NCBI GenBank assembly: GCA_002360945.1
Contig: DERO01000003.1
Coordinates: 62,001-126,000, forward strand
Direction of reading: 5' to 3'
Length of the DNA: 64,000 nucleotides
Origin: Leclercia adecarboxylata
GTDB lineage: Bacteria; Pseudomonadota; Gammaproteobacteria; Enterobacterales; Enterobacteriaceae
A program made the translations under genes and the position numbers. Position 1 is the stretch's first letter, and each line of letters begins with the position of its first letter. The notes under the pieces were generated by a model that saw nothing but the letters and a program-made list of their open reading frames with translations, was not told where the DNA came from and did no database searches. This document shows positions 28,717 to 38,661 of this stretch, one piece after another.

Positions 28717-29361
28717 CTATTCCTTCTTCTCGCTCTCTTCCTCTTCGGGCACCGACTTGCTGGCGGTGAGCAGGAATGGCGACTGCTGCCAGCGGGTGCG
28801 TTTGCCCTGCAGCAGCGTGCGGGTCAACACCACGCCAATCGCCAGCGACAGCAGCAGCATCAGGCGCAGGATATTGGTGGTGTTATCCACCTGTTTTGCC
28901 TCAGTGGCTAAGGTATGGGTGTCGAGAGTCAGACGCAGATAGCCGAGCGGGCCGTTTTTGCCCTGAATCGGCTCCACCAGCTGCTGGTTGAAGTAGCCGC
29001 CCGCTTTTTTGCCATCCAGCGCCAGCCGGTCACGTACCTCGACATGCTCGCCTGAACGCGCAATCAGTTCGCCCTCTTCGTCATAGACGCTGGCATCGAG
29101 GATACGACTCTCTTCCGTCAGGATATGCAGGACCTGGCCGATACGTTTTTCATCCGGCGTTTCGGTACGCATCAACGGGGCGATATTGAGCGACACCTGA
29201 CGCGCCAGGGTGTGCGCCAGCTCTTCAAGCTGCGGGTTACGCTGTCGTTGATGATTCTGACTGAACCAGGATGCGCCCTGCATCAGCGCCACTAACAGGG
29301 CCAGACAGGAGAGGACAATCACGGCACGATGAAGCCGGAATTTCAGTTTTGCACGAGCCAT
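28717..29361 (-). CDS. ytjB: YtjB (Smp) membrane protein
   Basis: 214 residues (E. coli 214). A membrane segment near the N-terminus (VIVLSCLALLVALMQGASWF, about 14-33) and another near 165-185 (LRLMLLLSLAIGVVLTRTLL) enclose a periplasmic domain of about 130 residues with a virulence-factor-haemolysin-regulator (SMP_2) fold. The C-terminal tail is very acidic/basic (EEEESEKKE). It is divergent from serB over 120 bases and upstream of lplA. The function is unknown. Confidence 0.9.
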   Translation of the reverse strand: MARAKLKFRLHRAVIVLSCLALLVALMQGASWFSQNHQRQRNPQLEELAHTLARQVSLNIAPLMRTETPDEKRIGQVLHILTEESRILDASVYDEEGELIARSGEHVEVRDRLALDGKKAGGYFNQQLVEPIQGKNGPLGYLRLTLDTHTLATEAKQVDNTTNILRLMLLLSLAIGVVLTRTLLQGKRTRWQQSPFLLTASKSVPEEEESEKKE

Positions 29362-29481
29362 ATTCCACCTGCTGAAAATTTTCGGGGTTAATGTTGCCAG
29401 AAGTGATGGTTACAAGGTAGCCTCATGCGTTATTTTCCCCCCTGGATGATTCCCGGCGCGAACGATTTTACAGGAGCTTTA

Positions 29482-30450
29482 ATGCCAAACATTACCTGGT
29501 GCGACCTGCCCAATGATGTCTCTCTCTGGCCAGGATTGCCGCTCTCTTTAAGTGGCGATGAGGTAATGCCACTGGACTACCATGCTGGCCGTAGCGGCTG
29601 GCTGCTGTATGGACGCGGCCTGGATAAACAGCAGTTAACCCAGTATCAGAGCAAGCTGGGTGCCGCGATGGTGATCGTCGCAGCCTGGTGCGTGGAAGAC
29701 TATCAGGTGATCCGCCTGGCGGGTTCCCTGACCCAGCGCGCCACCCGTCTGGCACACGACGCCGGACTGGATGTGGCTCCGCTCGGTAAAATCCCGCACC
29801 TGAAAACCCCGGGACTGCTGGTGATGGACATGGACTCCACCGCCATTCAGATCGAGTGCATCGACGAGATCGCCAAACTGGCCGGTACCGGCGAGATGGT
29901 GGCCGAAGTGACCGAACGCGCTATGCGCGGCGAGCTGGACTTCACCGCCAGCCTGAAACAGCGCGTGGCGACCCTGAAGGATGCCGATGCCAATATCCTT
30001 ATGCAGGTGCGTGAAAAGCTGCCGCTGATGCCGGGGCTGGTGCAGCTGGTGCTGAAGCTGGAAACGCTGGGCTGGAAAGTGGCCATCGCCTCCGGCGGCT
30101 TTACCTTCTTTGCCGAGTATCTGCGCGACAAGCTGCGCCTGGATGCCGTGGTCGCCAACGAACTGGAGATCAGAGACGGGAAGCTGACCGGCAACGTTGT
30201 TGGCCAGATCGTTGATGCTCAGTTCAAGGCCAGCACCCTGACGCGTCTGGCGGAAAAATATGATATCCCGGTTGCCCAGACGGTGGCGATTGGCGACGGC
30301 GCGAACGATCTGCCGATGATTAAAGTGGCCGGGCTGGGCATTGCTTACCATGCCAAACCGACCGTGAATGAAAAGACGGAAGTCATTATCCGTCATGCTG
30401 ACCTGATGGGGGTGTTCTGCATTCTCTCCGGCAGCGTGAATCAGAAATAA
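29482..30450 (+). CDS. serB: Phosphoserine phosphatase
   Basis: 322 residues, the E. coli length; the start is at MPNITWCDL, 19 codons inside a longer frame. It catalyses the last step of L-serine synthesis. The N-terminal ~90 residues are an ACT-like domain. The HAD domain carries DMDST (116-120; nucleophile D116, acid D118), ASGGF near 203 and GDGANDLPM near 271. radA starts 11 bases after its stop, and serB-radA-nadR form one operon in E. coli. Confidence 0.97.
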   Translation: MPNITWCDLPNDVSLWPGLPLSLSGDEVMPLDYHAGRSGWLLYGRGLDKQQLTQYQSKLGAAMVIVAAWCVEDYQVIRLAGSLTQRATRLAHDAGLDVAPLGKIPHLKTPGLLVMDMDSTAIQIECIDEIAKLAGTGEMVAEVTERAMRGELDFTASLKQRVATLKDADANILMQVREKLPLMPGLVQLVLKLETLGWKVAIASGGFTFFAEYLRDKLRLDAVVANELEIRDGKLTGNVVGQIVDAQFKASTLTRLAEKYDIPVAQTVAIGDGANDLPMIKVAGLGIAYHAKPTVNEKTEVIIRHADLMGVFCILSGSVNQK

Positions 30451-30461
30451 AGAGGTAAAAC

Positions 30462-31847
30462 GTGGCGAAAGCTCCAAAACGCGCATTTGTCTGTAATGAA
30501 TGTGGTGCGGATTACCCGCGCTGGCAGGGGCAGTGCAGCGCCTGTCATGCCTGGAACACCATCACCGAAGTGCGCGGAGTTGCCGCTTCACCCACCGTCG
30601 CCCGAAACGAGCGCCTGAGCGGTTATGCGGGCAATGCGGGGGTATCGAAAGTCCAGAAGCTCTCTGACATCAGCCTGGAAGCCCTGCCGCGCTTCTCCAC
30701 CGGGTTCAAAGAGTTTGACCGGGTGTTGGGCGGCGGCGTGGTACCGGGGAGCGCCATCCTGATTGGCGGGAGCCCGGGTGCCGGGAAATCCACCCTGCTG
30801 TTGCAAACCCTGTGCAAGCTCGCCTCGCAGATGAAGACCCTGTACGTCACCGGGGAAGAGTCCCTGCAGCAGGTGGCGATGCGCGCGCATCGCCTGGCGC
30901 TGCCGACCCAGGATCTGAATATGCTCTCCGAAACCAGCATCGAGCAGATCTGCATGATTGCTGAAGAAGAGCAGCCGAAGCTGATGGTGATCGACTCCAT
31001 CCAGGTGATGCACATGGCCGACGTGCAGTCCTCGCCGGGCAGCGTCGCCCAGGTGCGTGAAACCGCAGCCTACCTGACGCGCTTCGCTAAAACCCGCGGC
31101 GTGGCGATCATCATGGTCGGTCACGTCACCAAAGACGGTGCCCTGGCCGGGCCGAAAGTCCTGGAGCACTGTATCGACTGCTCGGTAATGCTGGATGGCG
31201 ATGCCGACACCCGTTTCCGTACCCTGCGCAGCCATAAAAACCGCTTCGGTGCGGTGAATGAGCTGGGCGTGTTTGCCATGACCGAGCAGGGACTGCGTGA
31301 AGTCAGTAACCCGTCGGCTATCTTCCTGAGCCGCGGCGATGAAGTGACGTCCGGCAGTTCGGTGATGGTGGTCTGGGAAGGGACGCGCCCGCTGCTGGTG
31401 GAGATCCAGGCCCTGGTCGATCATTCAATGATGGGCAATCCGCGTCGCGTCGCGGTGGGCCTTGAGCAAAACCGCCTGGCGATTTTGCTGGCGGTGCTGC
31501 ACCGTCACGGCGGCCTGCAGATGGCGGATCAGGATGTGTTCGTCAACGTGGTCGGCGGGGTAAAAGTGACCGAAACCAGCGCCGACCTTGCACTGCTGCT
31601 GGCGATGGTCTCCAGCCTGCGCGACCGCCCGCTGCCGCAGGATCTGGTGGTGTTTGGCGAAGTTGGGCTGGCCGGGGAGATCCGTCCGGTGCCGAGCGGT
31701 CAGGAGCGTATCTCCGAGGCGGCAAAACACGGCTTCCGCCGGGCTATTGTGCCGGCCGCTAACGTGCCGAAAAAGCTGCCGGAAGGGATGACGGTTTTCC
31801 CCGTTAAAAAACTCTCTGATGCGCTAAGTGTCTTTGACGACTTATAA
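30462..31847 (+). CDS. radA: DNA repair protein RadA
   Basis: 461 residues from a GTG start. RecA-related helicase that drives branch migration of recombination intermediates. The N-terminal zinc finger is C11-x2-C14...C25-x2-C28. Walker A is GGSPGAGKST (102-111), the RadA-specific KNRFG lies near 260, and the C-terminal Lon-protease-like domain (GLEQNRLAILLAVL to the end) lacks a protease function. It is 11 bases downstream of serB and 35 bases upstream of nadR. Confidence 0.97.
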   Translation: MAKAPKRAFVCNECGADYPRWQGQCSACHAWNTITEVRGVAASPTVARNERLSGYAGNAGVSKVQKLSDISLEALPRFSTGFKEFDRVLGGGVVPGSAILIGGSPGAGKSTLLLQTLCKLASQMKTLYVTGEESLQQVAMRAHRLALPTQDLNMLSETSIEQICMIAEEEQPKLMVIDSIQVMHMADVQSSPGSVAQVRETAAYLTRFAKTRGVAIIMVGHVTKDGALAGPKVLEHCIDCSVMLDGDADTRFRTLRSHKNRFGAVNELGVFAMTEQGLREVSNPSAIFLSRGDEVTSGSSVMVVWEGTRPLLVEIQALVDHSMMGNPRRVAVGLEQNRLAILLAVLHRHGGLQMADQDVFVNVVGGVKVTETSADLALLLAMVSSLRDRPLPQDLVVFGEVGLAGEIRPVPSGQERISEAAKHGFRRAIVPAANVPKKLPEGMTVFPVKKLSDALSVFDDL

Positions 31848-31882
31848 TTACGTATTCGTTGTTGCAGGAGGCACCGTAATTT

Positions 31883-33115
31883 ATGTCGTCATTTGACTAT
31901 ATCAAGACCGCGATCCGCCAGAAGGGCTGCACCTTGCAGCAGGTGGCGGAAGCCAGCGGTATGACCAAGGGCTATTTAAGCCAGCTGCTGAATGCCAAAA
32001 TTAAAAGCCCCAGCGCGCAGAAGCTGGAAGCGCTGCATCGCTTTCTGGGGCTTGAGTTTCCGCGGATGCAGAAGAACATCGGCGTGGTGTTCGGCAAGTT
32101 TTATCCGCTGCACACCGGGCATGTCTACCTGATCCAGCGCGCCTGTAGCCAGGTGGACGAACTGCATATCATCATGGGCTACGATGACACGCGCGACCGC
32201 GAGCTGTTTGAAGCCAGCGCCATGTCCCAGCAGCCTACGGTTTCCGATCGCCTGCGCTGGCTGCTTCAGACCTTTAAGTACCAAAAGAACATCCGCATTC
32301 ATGCCTTTAACGAAGAGGGCATGGAGCCCTATCCCCACGGCTGGGACGTGTGGAGTAACGGCATAAAAGCCTTTATGGAAGAGAAAGGGATCCAGCCTAA
32401 CTGGATCTACACCTCTGAAGAGTCCGATGCCTCGCAGTATCCCCAGCATCTGGGAACCGAAACGGTGCTGATTGACCCTAAACGCACCTTTATGAACATC
32501 AGCGGGGCGCAGATCCGCGAGAACCCGTTCCGCTACTGGGAGTACATCCCGACGGAAGTAAAGCCGTTCTTCGTGCGCACCGTGGCGATCCTTGGCGGGG
32601 AGTCCAGCGGCAAATCGACGCTGGTCAACAAGCTGGCCAACATCTTCAACACCACCAGCGCCTGGGAGTATGGCCGGGACTATGTCTTCTCGCACCTCGG
32701 CGGGGATGAGATGGCGCTCCAGTATTCCGACTATGACAAAATTGCGCTGGGGCACGCCCAGTACATTGATTTCGCGGTGAAATATGCTAACAAAGTGGCG
32801 TTTGTTGATACCGACTTCGTCACGACTCAGGCGTTCTGTAAAAAATACGAAGGGCGCGAGCACCCCTTTGTGCAGGCGCTGATCGACGAGTACCGCTTTG
32901 ACCTGGTGATCCTGCTGGAGAACAACACTCCATGGGTGGCCGATGGGATGCGCAGCCTGGGCAGTTCAGTGGACCGGAAAGAGTTCCAGACCATGCTGGT
33001 GGAGATGCTGGAAGCGAACAATATCGACTTTGTGCATGTGGAAGAGGCGGATTATGACGCCCGCTTCCTGCGCTGCGTGGAGCTGGTGAAAGAGATGATG
33101 GGGGAGAAGGGGTAA
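31883..33115 (+). CDS. nadR: Trifunctional NAD regulator NadR
   Basis: 410 residues, the E. coli length. The N-terminal helix-turn-helix (LQQVAEASGMTKGYLSQLLNAK, 18-39) represses NAD biosynthesis genes. The middle NMN adenylyltransferase domain has GKFYPLHTGH (71-80). The C-terminal ribosylnicotinamide kinase has Walker A GGESSGKST (238-246). All three parts are intact. GGAGG 15 bases upstream is the ribosome site. Last gene of the serB-radA-nadR operon; a repeat and a two-way terminator follow. Confidence 0.97.
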   Translation: MSSFDYIKTAIRQKGCTLQQVAEASGMTKGYLSQLLNAKIKSPSAQKLEALHRFLGLEFPRMQKNIGVVFGKFYPLHTGHVYLIQRACSQVDELHIIMGYDDTRDRELFEASAMSQQPTVSDRLRWLLQTFKYQKNIRIHAFNEEGMEPYPHGWDVWSNGIKAFMEEKGIQPNWIYTSEESDASQYPQHLGTETVLIDPKRTFMNISGAQIRENPFRYWEYIPTEVKPFFVRTVAILGGESSGKSTLVNKLANIFNTTSAWEYGRDYVFSHLGGDEMALQYSDYDKIALGHAQYIDFAVKYANKVAFVDTDFVTTQAFCKKYEGREHPFVQALIDEYRFDLVILLENNTPWVADGMRSLGSSVDRKEFQTMLVEMLEANNIDFVHVEEADYDARFLRCVELVKEMMGEKG

Positions 33116-33118
33116 ATC

Positions 33119-33153
33119 CCCTCACCCTGACCCTCTCCCCAAAGGGGAGAGGG
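33119..33153. repeat. Dispersed intergenic repeat after nadR
   Basis: CCCTCACCCTGACCCTCTCC followed by CCAAAGGGGAGAGGG, a third copy of the unit at 9911 and 25273. Confidence 0.7.
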
Positions 33154-33162
33154 AACAAACAT

Positions 33163-33190
33163 AAAAAACGGCAACCGAGGTTGCCGTTTT
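33163..33190. terminator. Two-way terminator between nadR and ettA
   Basis: CGGCAACC/GGTTGCCG arms (33169-33176, 33179-33186) with A6 before and T4 after serve both convergent genes. The stem is the same as that after the PTS EIIC gene. Confidence 0.85.
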
Positions 33191-33195
33191 GCGTT

Positions 33196-34863
33196 TTATT
33201 TGGAGATACGCTTGTACTTGATACGCTTCGGCTCCAGCGCGTCGGCGCCCAGCGTGCGTTTCTTGTACTCTTCGTATTCGGTGAAGTTACCTTCGAAGAA
33301 CTCCACTTTCCCTTCATCCTGATAATCCAGAATGTGGGTCGCGATACGGTCAAGGAACCAACGGTCGTGCGAGATAACCATCGCGCAGCCCGGGAACTCC
33401 AGCATGGCGTTTTCCAGCGCACGCAGGGTTTCGATGTCCAGGTCGTTGGTTGGTTCATCGAGCAGCAGGACGTTACCGCCAACCTGCAGCAGTTTGGCCA
33501 GATGCAAACGACCACGCTCACCGCCGGACAGCTCGCCCACGCGTTTACCCTGATCAACACCTTTGAAGTTGAAGCGACCCACGTAGGCACGGCTTGGCAT
33601 CTCGGTGTTGCCGATACGCATGATATCCTGCCCGCCGGAAACTTCTTCCCACACGGTTTTGCTGTCATCCATCGCGTCACGGAACTGGTCAACGGAGGCC
33701 AGCTTCACGGTATCCCCCAGGGTGATGGTGCCGCTGTCAGGCTGTTCCTGACCGGACATCATGCGGAACAGCGTGGATTTACCCGCGCCGTTCGGCCCGA
33801 TGATGCCGACGATCGCGCCTTTCGGTACCGAGAAGCTCAGATCGTCGATCAGCACGCGGTCGCCGTAGGATTTACGCAGGTTGCTGACTTCAACCACTTT
33901 GTCACCCAGGCGGGCTCCAGGTGGAATGAACAGTTCGTTGGTTTCGTTACGTTTCTGGTATTCGGTGTTGTTCAGCTCTTCGAAGCGTGCCAGACGGGCT
34001 TTGCCCTTAGACTGACGGCCTTTCGCGCCCTGACGAACCCACTCCAGCTCTTTCTCAATCGACTTACGACGAGCGGCTTCCTGAGACGCTTCCTGCGCCA
34101 GACGCTGATCTTTCTGCTCCAGCCAGGAGGAGTAGTTACCTTCCCACGGAATACCTTCCCCGCGGTCCAGCTCAAGGATCCAGCCCGCGACGTTATCGAG
34201 GAAGTAACGGTCGTGGGTGATCGCCACCACGGTGCCTTCGAAGTCGTGCAGGAAGCGTTCCAGCCAGGCAACGGATTCCGCATCCAGGTGGTTCGTCGGT
34301 TCGTCGAGCAGCAGCATGTCTGGCTTTTCCAGCAGCAGACGGCACAGCGCGACGCGGCGGCGTTCACCACCGGACAGTTTTTCAATTTTGGCATCCCAGT
34401 CTGGCAGACGCAGGGCATCGGCCGCGCGCTCCAGCTGCACGTTCAGGTTGTGGCCGTCGTGTGCCTGGATGATCTCTTCAAACTTGCCCTGCTGAGCCGC
34501 GAGCTTATCGAAGTCGGCATCCGGCTCGGCGTACTTCGCGTACACCTCATCCAGACCTTTCAGCGCGTTAACCACTTCGGCCACGGCTTCTTCGACCGAT
34601 TCACGCACGGTGTGCTCCGGGTTCAGCTTCGGTTCCTGCGGCAGGTAACCGATTTTGAGGCCAGGCTGTGGACGGGCTTCACCTTCGATGTCTGTATCGA
34701 TGCCCGCCATGATGCGCAGCAAGGTGGACTTACCGGCACCGTTGAGACCCAGAACACCGATTTTTGCGCCCGGGAAGAAGCTCAGCGAGATATTTTTGAG
34801 AATATGACGTTTCGGCGGTACCACTTTGCCGACACGATGCATGGTATAAACGAATTGAGCCAC
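33196..34863 (-). CDS. ettA: Energy-dependent translational throttle protein EttA
   Basis: 555 residues from a GTG start that matches E. coli EttA; an upstream in-frame ATG would add 52 residues unlike the family. ABC-F protein that binds the ribosomal E site and gates entry into elongation according to ATP/ADP. Two ATP-binding cassettes are complete: Walker A GLNGAGKST (39-47) and GPNGAGKST (near 357), each with an LSGGE signature and LLLDEPTN Walker B. The arm insert and the charged linker between the domains are present. The C-terminus is basic (KRIKYKRISK). Confidence 0.97.
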   Translation of the reverse strand: MAQFVYTMHRVGKVVPPKRHILKNISLSFFPGAKIGVLGLNGAGKSTLLRIMAGIDTDIEGEARPQPGLKIGYLPQEPKLNPEHTVRESVEEAVAEVVNALKGLDEVYAKYAEPDADFDKLAAQQGKFEEIIQAHDGHNLNVQLERAADALRLPDWDAKIEKLSGGERRRVALCRLLLEKPDMLLLDEPTNHLDAESVAWLERFLHDFEGTVVAITHDRYFLDNVAGWILELDRGEGIPWEGNYSSWLEQKDQRLAQEASQEAARRKSIEKELEWVRQGAKGRQSKGKARLARFEELNNTEYQKRNETNELFIPPGARLGDKVVEVSNLRKSYGDRVLIDDLSFSVPKGAIVGIIGPNGAGKSTLFRMMSGQEQPDSGTITLGDTVKLASVDQFRDAMDDSKTVWEEVSGGQDIMRIGNTEMPSRAYVGRFNFKGVDQGKRVGELSGGERGRLHLAKLLQVGGNVLLLDEPTNDLDIETLRALENAMLEFPGCAMVISHDRWFLDRIATHILDYQDEGKVEFFEGNFTEYEEYKKRTLGADALEPKRIKYKRISK

Positions 34864-35083
34864 GTTGGACTTCGCCTCTTTTATCGTGATGAGAATAGTG
34901 GCGAAGTGTAGCCTTTTTCCCTGCCTAATCCCAGCTATCGACTGCGGGAGTGTTAAAGCGCGCAAGAAAGGTAAAAATGTGTCCGTAACGTGGCGCGTTA
35001 AGGGATGCCTGGTTAGCATAAGTTAATTACGCTTTTGCGCGGCACGATGCTGCATTTAATGACGATTAACAGAGGACGAGCGT

Positions 35084-37021
35084 GTGGTAAAAGCCAAACA
35101 GGTGGCCTGGCAAGTGCTGGCTGCCAGCGTATGCGTACTGACCATCAGCAGCGCGGCGCGAGCCGATTCACTGGATGAACAACGTAACCGCTATGCCCAG
35201 ATCAAACAGGCGTGGGATCAGCGGCAGATGGAGACGGTGCAGTCCCTGATGCCGACGTTGAAAGACTATCCGCTGTACCCTTATCTGGAATACCGTCAGC
35301 TGACCGACGATCTGATGAACCAGCCGACGATCACCGTCAAAAACTTTATTCAGGCCAACCCGACGCTGCCGCCTGCGCGCACCTTACAGTCGCGCTTTGT
35401 GAACGAGCTGGCGCGTCGTGAAGACTGGCGTGGCCTGCTGGCCTTCAGCCCGGATAAGCCCGGTACCACCGAAGCGCAGTGTAACTACTACTATGCGAAG
35501 TGGGCGACGGGACAGCAGGAAGAAGCCTGGAACGGCGCCAAAGAGCTGTGGCTCACCGGTAAAAGCCAGCCGAACGCCTGCGACTCGCTGTTTGGTGCCT
35601 GGCGCGCCTCCGGCAAGCAGGATCCGCTGGCGTACCTCGAGCGCATCCGTCTGGCGATGAAGGCGGGCAATACCCGTCTGGTGACCACCCTCGCCGGACA
35701 GATGCCGCCGGAGTACCAGACCATCTCCAGCGCCCTGATCCAGCTGGCAAACGATCCGAAGACGGTGATGGATTTTGCCCGTAACACCGGCTCCACCGAT
35801 TTTACCCGCCAGATGGCGGCGGTCGCCTTTACCAGCGTGGCGCGGGACGACGTGGAAAACGCGCGGCTGATGATCCCAACCCTGGCTCAGGCGCAGCAGC
35901 TGAATGAGGATCAGATTCAGGAGCTGCGCGATATCGTGGCGTGGCGGCTGATGGGCAATGATCTCACCGATGAACAGGCGCGCTGGCGCGATGACGCTAT
36001 CATGCGTTCCCAGTCCACCTCGCTGGTGGAGCGGCGCGTGCGCATGGCGCTCGGCAATGGCGATCGCCGCGGCCTGAACACCTGGCTGGCGCGTCTGCCG
36101 ATGGAGGCCAAAGAGAAGGACGAGTGGCGCTACTGGCAGGCCGATCTGCTGCTGGAGCGGGGGCGCGATGACGAGGCGAAATCGATCCTGCGTACCCTGA
36201 TGCAGCAGCGTGGTTTCTATCCGATGGCGGCGGCCCAGCGGCTGGGCGAAGAGTACAGCTTTAAGATCGATAAAGCCCCGTCCGGCGTCAATGCGGCGCT
36301 GGTGAATGGGCCGGAGATGGCCCGGGTGCGCGAGTTGATGTACTGGAACATGGATAACACCGCCCGCAGTGAATGGGCGAATCTGGTCACCAGCCGCACC
36401 GTGGACGAGAAAGCCCAGCTGGCGCGCTATGCCTTTGATAACCGCTGGTGGGATCTGAGCGTGCAGGCGACGATCGCCGGCAAGCTGTGGGATCATCTCG
36501 AAGAGCGTTTCCCGCTGGCCTATAAAGATCTTTTCGATCGTTACACCAGCGGGAAAGACATTCCGCAGAGCTATGCGATGGCGATTGCCCGTCAGGAGAG
36601 CGCCTGGAACCCGAAAGTACGTTCGCCGGTAGGGGCCAGCGGTCTGATGCAGGTGATGCCAGCCACCGCCGCCCATACGGTGAAGAAGTTTAATCTGCCG
36701 GGCTACAGCAGTCCGTCGCAGCTGCTGGATCCGGAGACCAACATCAACATCGGCACCACCTATCTGCAGAGCGTTTACGACCAGTTCGGCGATAACCGCA
36801 TCTTCGCCTCGGCGGCCTACAACGCTGGTCCGGGACGGGTGCGCACCTGGCTTGGCAACAGCGCCGGACGCATCGACGCGGTGGCCTTTGTCGAAAGTAT
36901 TCCGTTCTCGGAAACCCGCGGCTATGTGAAGAACGTGCTGGCGTACGATGCTTACTATCGCTACTTCATGGGACAGAAAGATGCCCTGATGAGCGACAGC
37001 GAGTGGCAGCGACGTTACTGA
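35084..37021 (+). CDS. slt: Soluble lytic murein transglycosylase Slt70
   Basis: 645 residues, the E. coli length, from a GTG start. Periplasmic enzyme that cleaves peptidoglycan between MurNAc and GlcNAc, forming 1,6-anhydro ends. The signal peptide ends ARA/DS near residue 27. The long helical superhelix ring (about 28-470) is followed by the lysozyme-like domain with the catalytic Glu505 (ARQESAWNP), GASGLMQVMP and AAYNAGPGRV. It is divergent from ettA across 220 bases. Confidence 0.97.
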   Translation: MVKAKQVAWQVLAASVCVLTISSAARADSLDEQRNRYAQIKQAWDQRQMETVQSLMPTLKDYPLYPYLEYRQLTDDLMNQPTITVKNFIQANPTLPPARTLQSRFVNELARREDWRGLLAFSPDKPGTTEAQCNYYYAKWATGQQEEAWNGAKELWLTGKSQPNACDSLFGAWRASGKQDPLAYLERIRLAMKAGNTRLVTTLAGQMPPEYQTISSALIQLANDPKTVMDFARNTGSTDFTRQMAAVAFTSVARDDVENARLMIPTLAQAQQLNEDQIQELRDIVAWRLMGNDLTDEQARWRDDAIMRSQSTSLVERRVRMALGNGDRRGLNTWLARLPMEAKEKDEWRYWQADLLLERGRDDEAKSILRTLMQQRGFYPMAAAQRLGEEYSFKIDKAPSGVNAALVNGPEMARVRELMYWNMDNTARSEWANLVTSRTVDEKAQLARYAFDNRWWDLSVQATIAGKLWDHLEERFPLAYKDLFDRYTSGKDIPQSYAMAIARQESAWNPKVRSPVGASGLMQVMPATAAHTVKKFNLPGYSSPSQLLDPETNINIGTTYLQSVYDQFGDNRIFASAAYNAGPGRVRTWLGNSAGRIDAVAFVESIPFSETRGYVKNVLAYDAYYRYFMGQKDALMSDSEWQRRY

Positions 37022-37044
37022 TCGGTGTGGGTTATGTTATGCTT

Positions 37045-37062
37045 GTACTCGTTTAAGAGTAC
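37045..37062. promoter_or_regulatory. TrpR operator upstream of trpR
   Basis: GTACTC-GTTTAA-GAGTAC is an inverted repeat with the trp-operator half-site (GTACT/AGTAC). It ends 15 bases before the trpR start, consistent with autorepression. Confidence 0.85.
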
Positions 37063-37077
37063 AACAGGCGGCATAAC

Positions 37078-37404
37078 ATGACCCAGCATTCCCCTTATTC
37101 ATCGGCTATGGCCGAGCAACGTCATCAGGAGTGGCTTCGTTTTGTGGAGCTGCTTCGCCAGTCTTATGAACAGGATCTGCATCTGCCGCTGCTGCAGCTG
37201 ATGCTCACCCCGGACGAGCGCGAGGCGCTGGGCACGCGGGTGCGGATCATCGAGGAGTTGCTGCGCGGCGAGATGAGCCAGCGCGAGCTGAAAAGCGAGT
37301 TGGGAGCGGGGATCGCCACCATCACCCGCGGATCGAACAGCCTGAAATCGGCACCGGTTGAGCTGCGCCACTGGCTCGAGGAAGTATTGTTGAAAAACGC
37401 CTGA
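37078..37404 (+). CDS. trpR: Trp operon repressor
   Basis: 108 residues, the E. coli length. Tryptophan-bound dimers repress trp, aroH, mtr and trpR itself. The all-helical fold includes the helix-turn-helix [26 protein letters not shown] (about 66-91), with the tryptophan pocket Arg residues in [10 protein letters not shown]. An operator lies just upstream. The gene ends before a REP element that separates it from convergent yjjX. Confidence 0.97.
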   Translation: MTQHSPYSSAMAEQRHQEWLRFVELLRQSYEQDLHLPLLQLMLTPDEREALGTRVRIIEELLRGEMSQRELKSELGAGIATITRGSNSLKSAPVELRHWLEEVLLKNA

Positions 37405-37414
37405 TGGTTTTACC

Positions 37415-37447
37415 GTAGGCCGGATAAGGCGAAGCCGCCCTCCGGCA
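37415..37447. repeat. REP element between trpR and yjjX
   Basis: GTAGGCCGGATAAGGCGAAG then CCGCCCTCCGGCA. It lies between the ends of two convergent genes. Confidence 0.8.
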
Positions 37448-37448
37448 G

Positions 37449-37964
37449 TTAACGGTAAATCGCGTTATGAAACGGGCTCAACGCCAGAATCACCGCCTGG
37501 TGATAAACGCTTGAGCGCGTCAGCGCCCCGGCGGTAAAGACCCCAATCGCCCCCTCTTTACGCCCAATCTCATCGATGCCCGTGTATTGCGACATCACCG
37601 GGCCGAGCGCTTCACCGTCGCGCACTTTGTCCAGAATGACCTCCGGCAGCGGCAGGGTGGCCGAGCGGGCTTCACCGCGCTGTTCCCGACTCTCGATAAC
37701 CACCCAGCTAAAGGTGGCACCTTCGTCAATGCCTGCTTCAATCGCCACCCAAAAGTCCGCATCAGGACAGGCGGCCCTGGCGTTAGCCACGCGGTTACGT
37801 GCGCCAGCACGCGTTTCCTCGCTGCCGAATGGCTGTTCCGGGACGCCGCTCTCGACGCTGACGGAGGTTATGTGGCAGGATCCTTCGCCGAAGATCTCGT
37901 CGAATGCCCTTAGAATTGCCTGAATTTTGGCAGGATTAGTGGTAGCAGAGACAACCTGGTGCAT
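37449..37964 (-). CDS. yjjX: Inosine/xanthosine triphosphatase YjjX
   Basis: 171 residues (E. coli 170); the start is at [11 protein letters not shown], 17 codons inside a longer frame. It is a house-cleaning phosphatase acting on ITP, XTP and oxidised nucleotides, with a fold like Maf/HAM1 proteins. TTNPAK (8-13), [12 protein letters not shown] and AIEAGID are the family markers. It starts 49 bases from the divergent gpmB. The REP at 37415 ends two bases past the stop. Confidence 0.94.
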   Translation of the reverse strand: MHQVVSATTNPAKIQAILRAFDEIFGEGSCHITSVSVESGVPEQPFGSEETRAGARNRVANARAACPDADFWVAIEAGIDEGATFSWVVIESREQRGEARSATLPLPEVILDKVRDGEALGPVMSQYTGIDEIGRKEGAIGVFTAGALTRSSVYHQAVILALSPFHNAIYR

Positions 37965-38013
37965 AATTAAGCCTAACTCTAAAAATATCATCGCAGTATA
38001 ACGGAAAAAAAGC

Positions 38014-38661
38014 ATGTTACAGGTATACCTTGTTCGCCACGGTGAAACGCAGTGGAACGCCGAGCGACGTATTCAAGGCCAGTCAGACAGTCCACTTACT
38101 GCCAAAGGCGAAGAACAGGCCCGCCAGGTTGGCGAACGCGCCAGAACGCTGGGTATTACCCATATTATCGCCAGCGATTTAGGTCGCACGCGACGCACGG
38201 CAGAGATTATCGCGCAGGCCTGCGGCTGCGATGTCACTGTGGATGCCCGCCTGCGCGAGCTGGATATGGGGGTGCTGGAAAAGCGTCTTATCGATACTCT
38301 GACCGAAGAGGAAGAGGCATGGCGTCGTACGCTGGTTAACGGCTCCGAAGACGGTCGCATACCGCAAGGCGAATCGATGCTGGAGATGAGCGAGCGGATG
38401 CACGCGGCGCTGGCGGCCTGTCTGGAGCTACCCGAGGGCAGTCGACCGCTGCTGGTGAGTCATGGGATGGCGCTGGGCTGCCTGGTCAGTACCATCCTGG
38501 GACTGCCGGCATGGGCTGAGCGTCGTCTGCGTCTGCGCAACTGCTCGCTTTCCCGCATCGACTATCAGCAGAGCCCGTGGCTGGCGTCAGGCTGGATTGT
38601 GGAGATGGCAGGGGATATCTCGCATCTCGATGCCCCTGCGTTAGATGAGCTACAGCGTTAA
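38014..38661 (+). CDS. gpmB: Phosphoglycerate mutase-like phosphatase GpmB (YtjC)
   Basis: 215 residues, histidine phosphatase superfamily. The phospho-acceptor is H9 in [10 protein letters not shown], and the second His is in [10 protein letters not shown] near 150. Annotated as a probable phosphoglycerate mutase in E. coli, although mutase activity is weak and a phosphatase role is likely. Its stop overlaps that of convergent rob by three bases. Confidence 0.92.
   Translation: MLQVYLVRHGETQWNAERRIQGQSDSPLTAKGEEQARQVGERARTLGITHIIASDLGRTRRTAEIIAQACGCDVTVDARLRELDMGVLEKRLIDTLTEEEEAWRRTLVNGSEDGRIPQGESMLEMSERMHAALAACLELPEGSRPLLVSHGMALGCLVSTILGLPAWAERRLRLRNCSLSRIDYQQSPWLASGWIVEMAGDISHLDAPALDELQR

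Noticed and set aside
33181..34911. 576-codon plus-strand frame over ettA
   Set aside because: Antisense to a well supported ABC-F gene; no family resemblance.
34864..35019. N-terminal extension of ettA by 52 residues
   Set aside because: The extension does not match the family, and the internal GTG aligns with the E. coli start.
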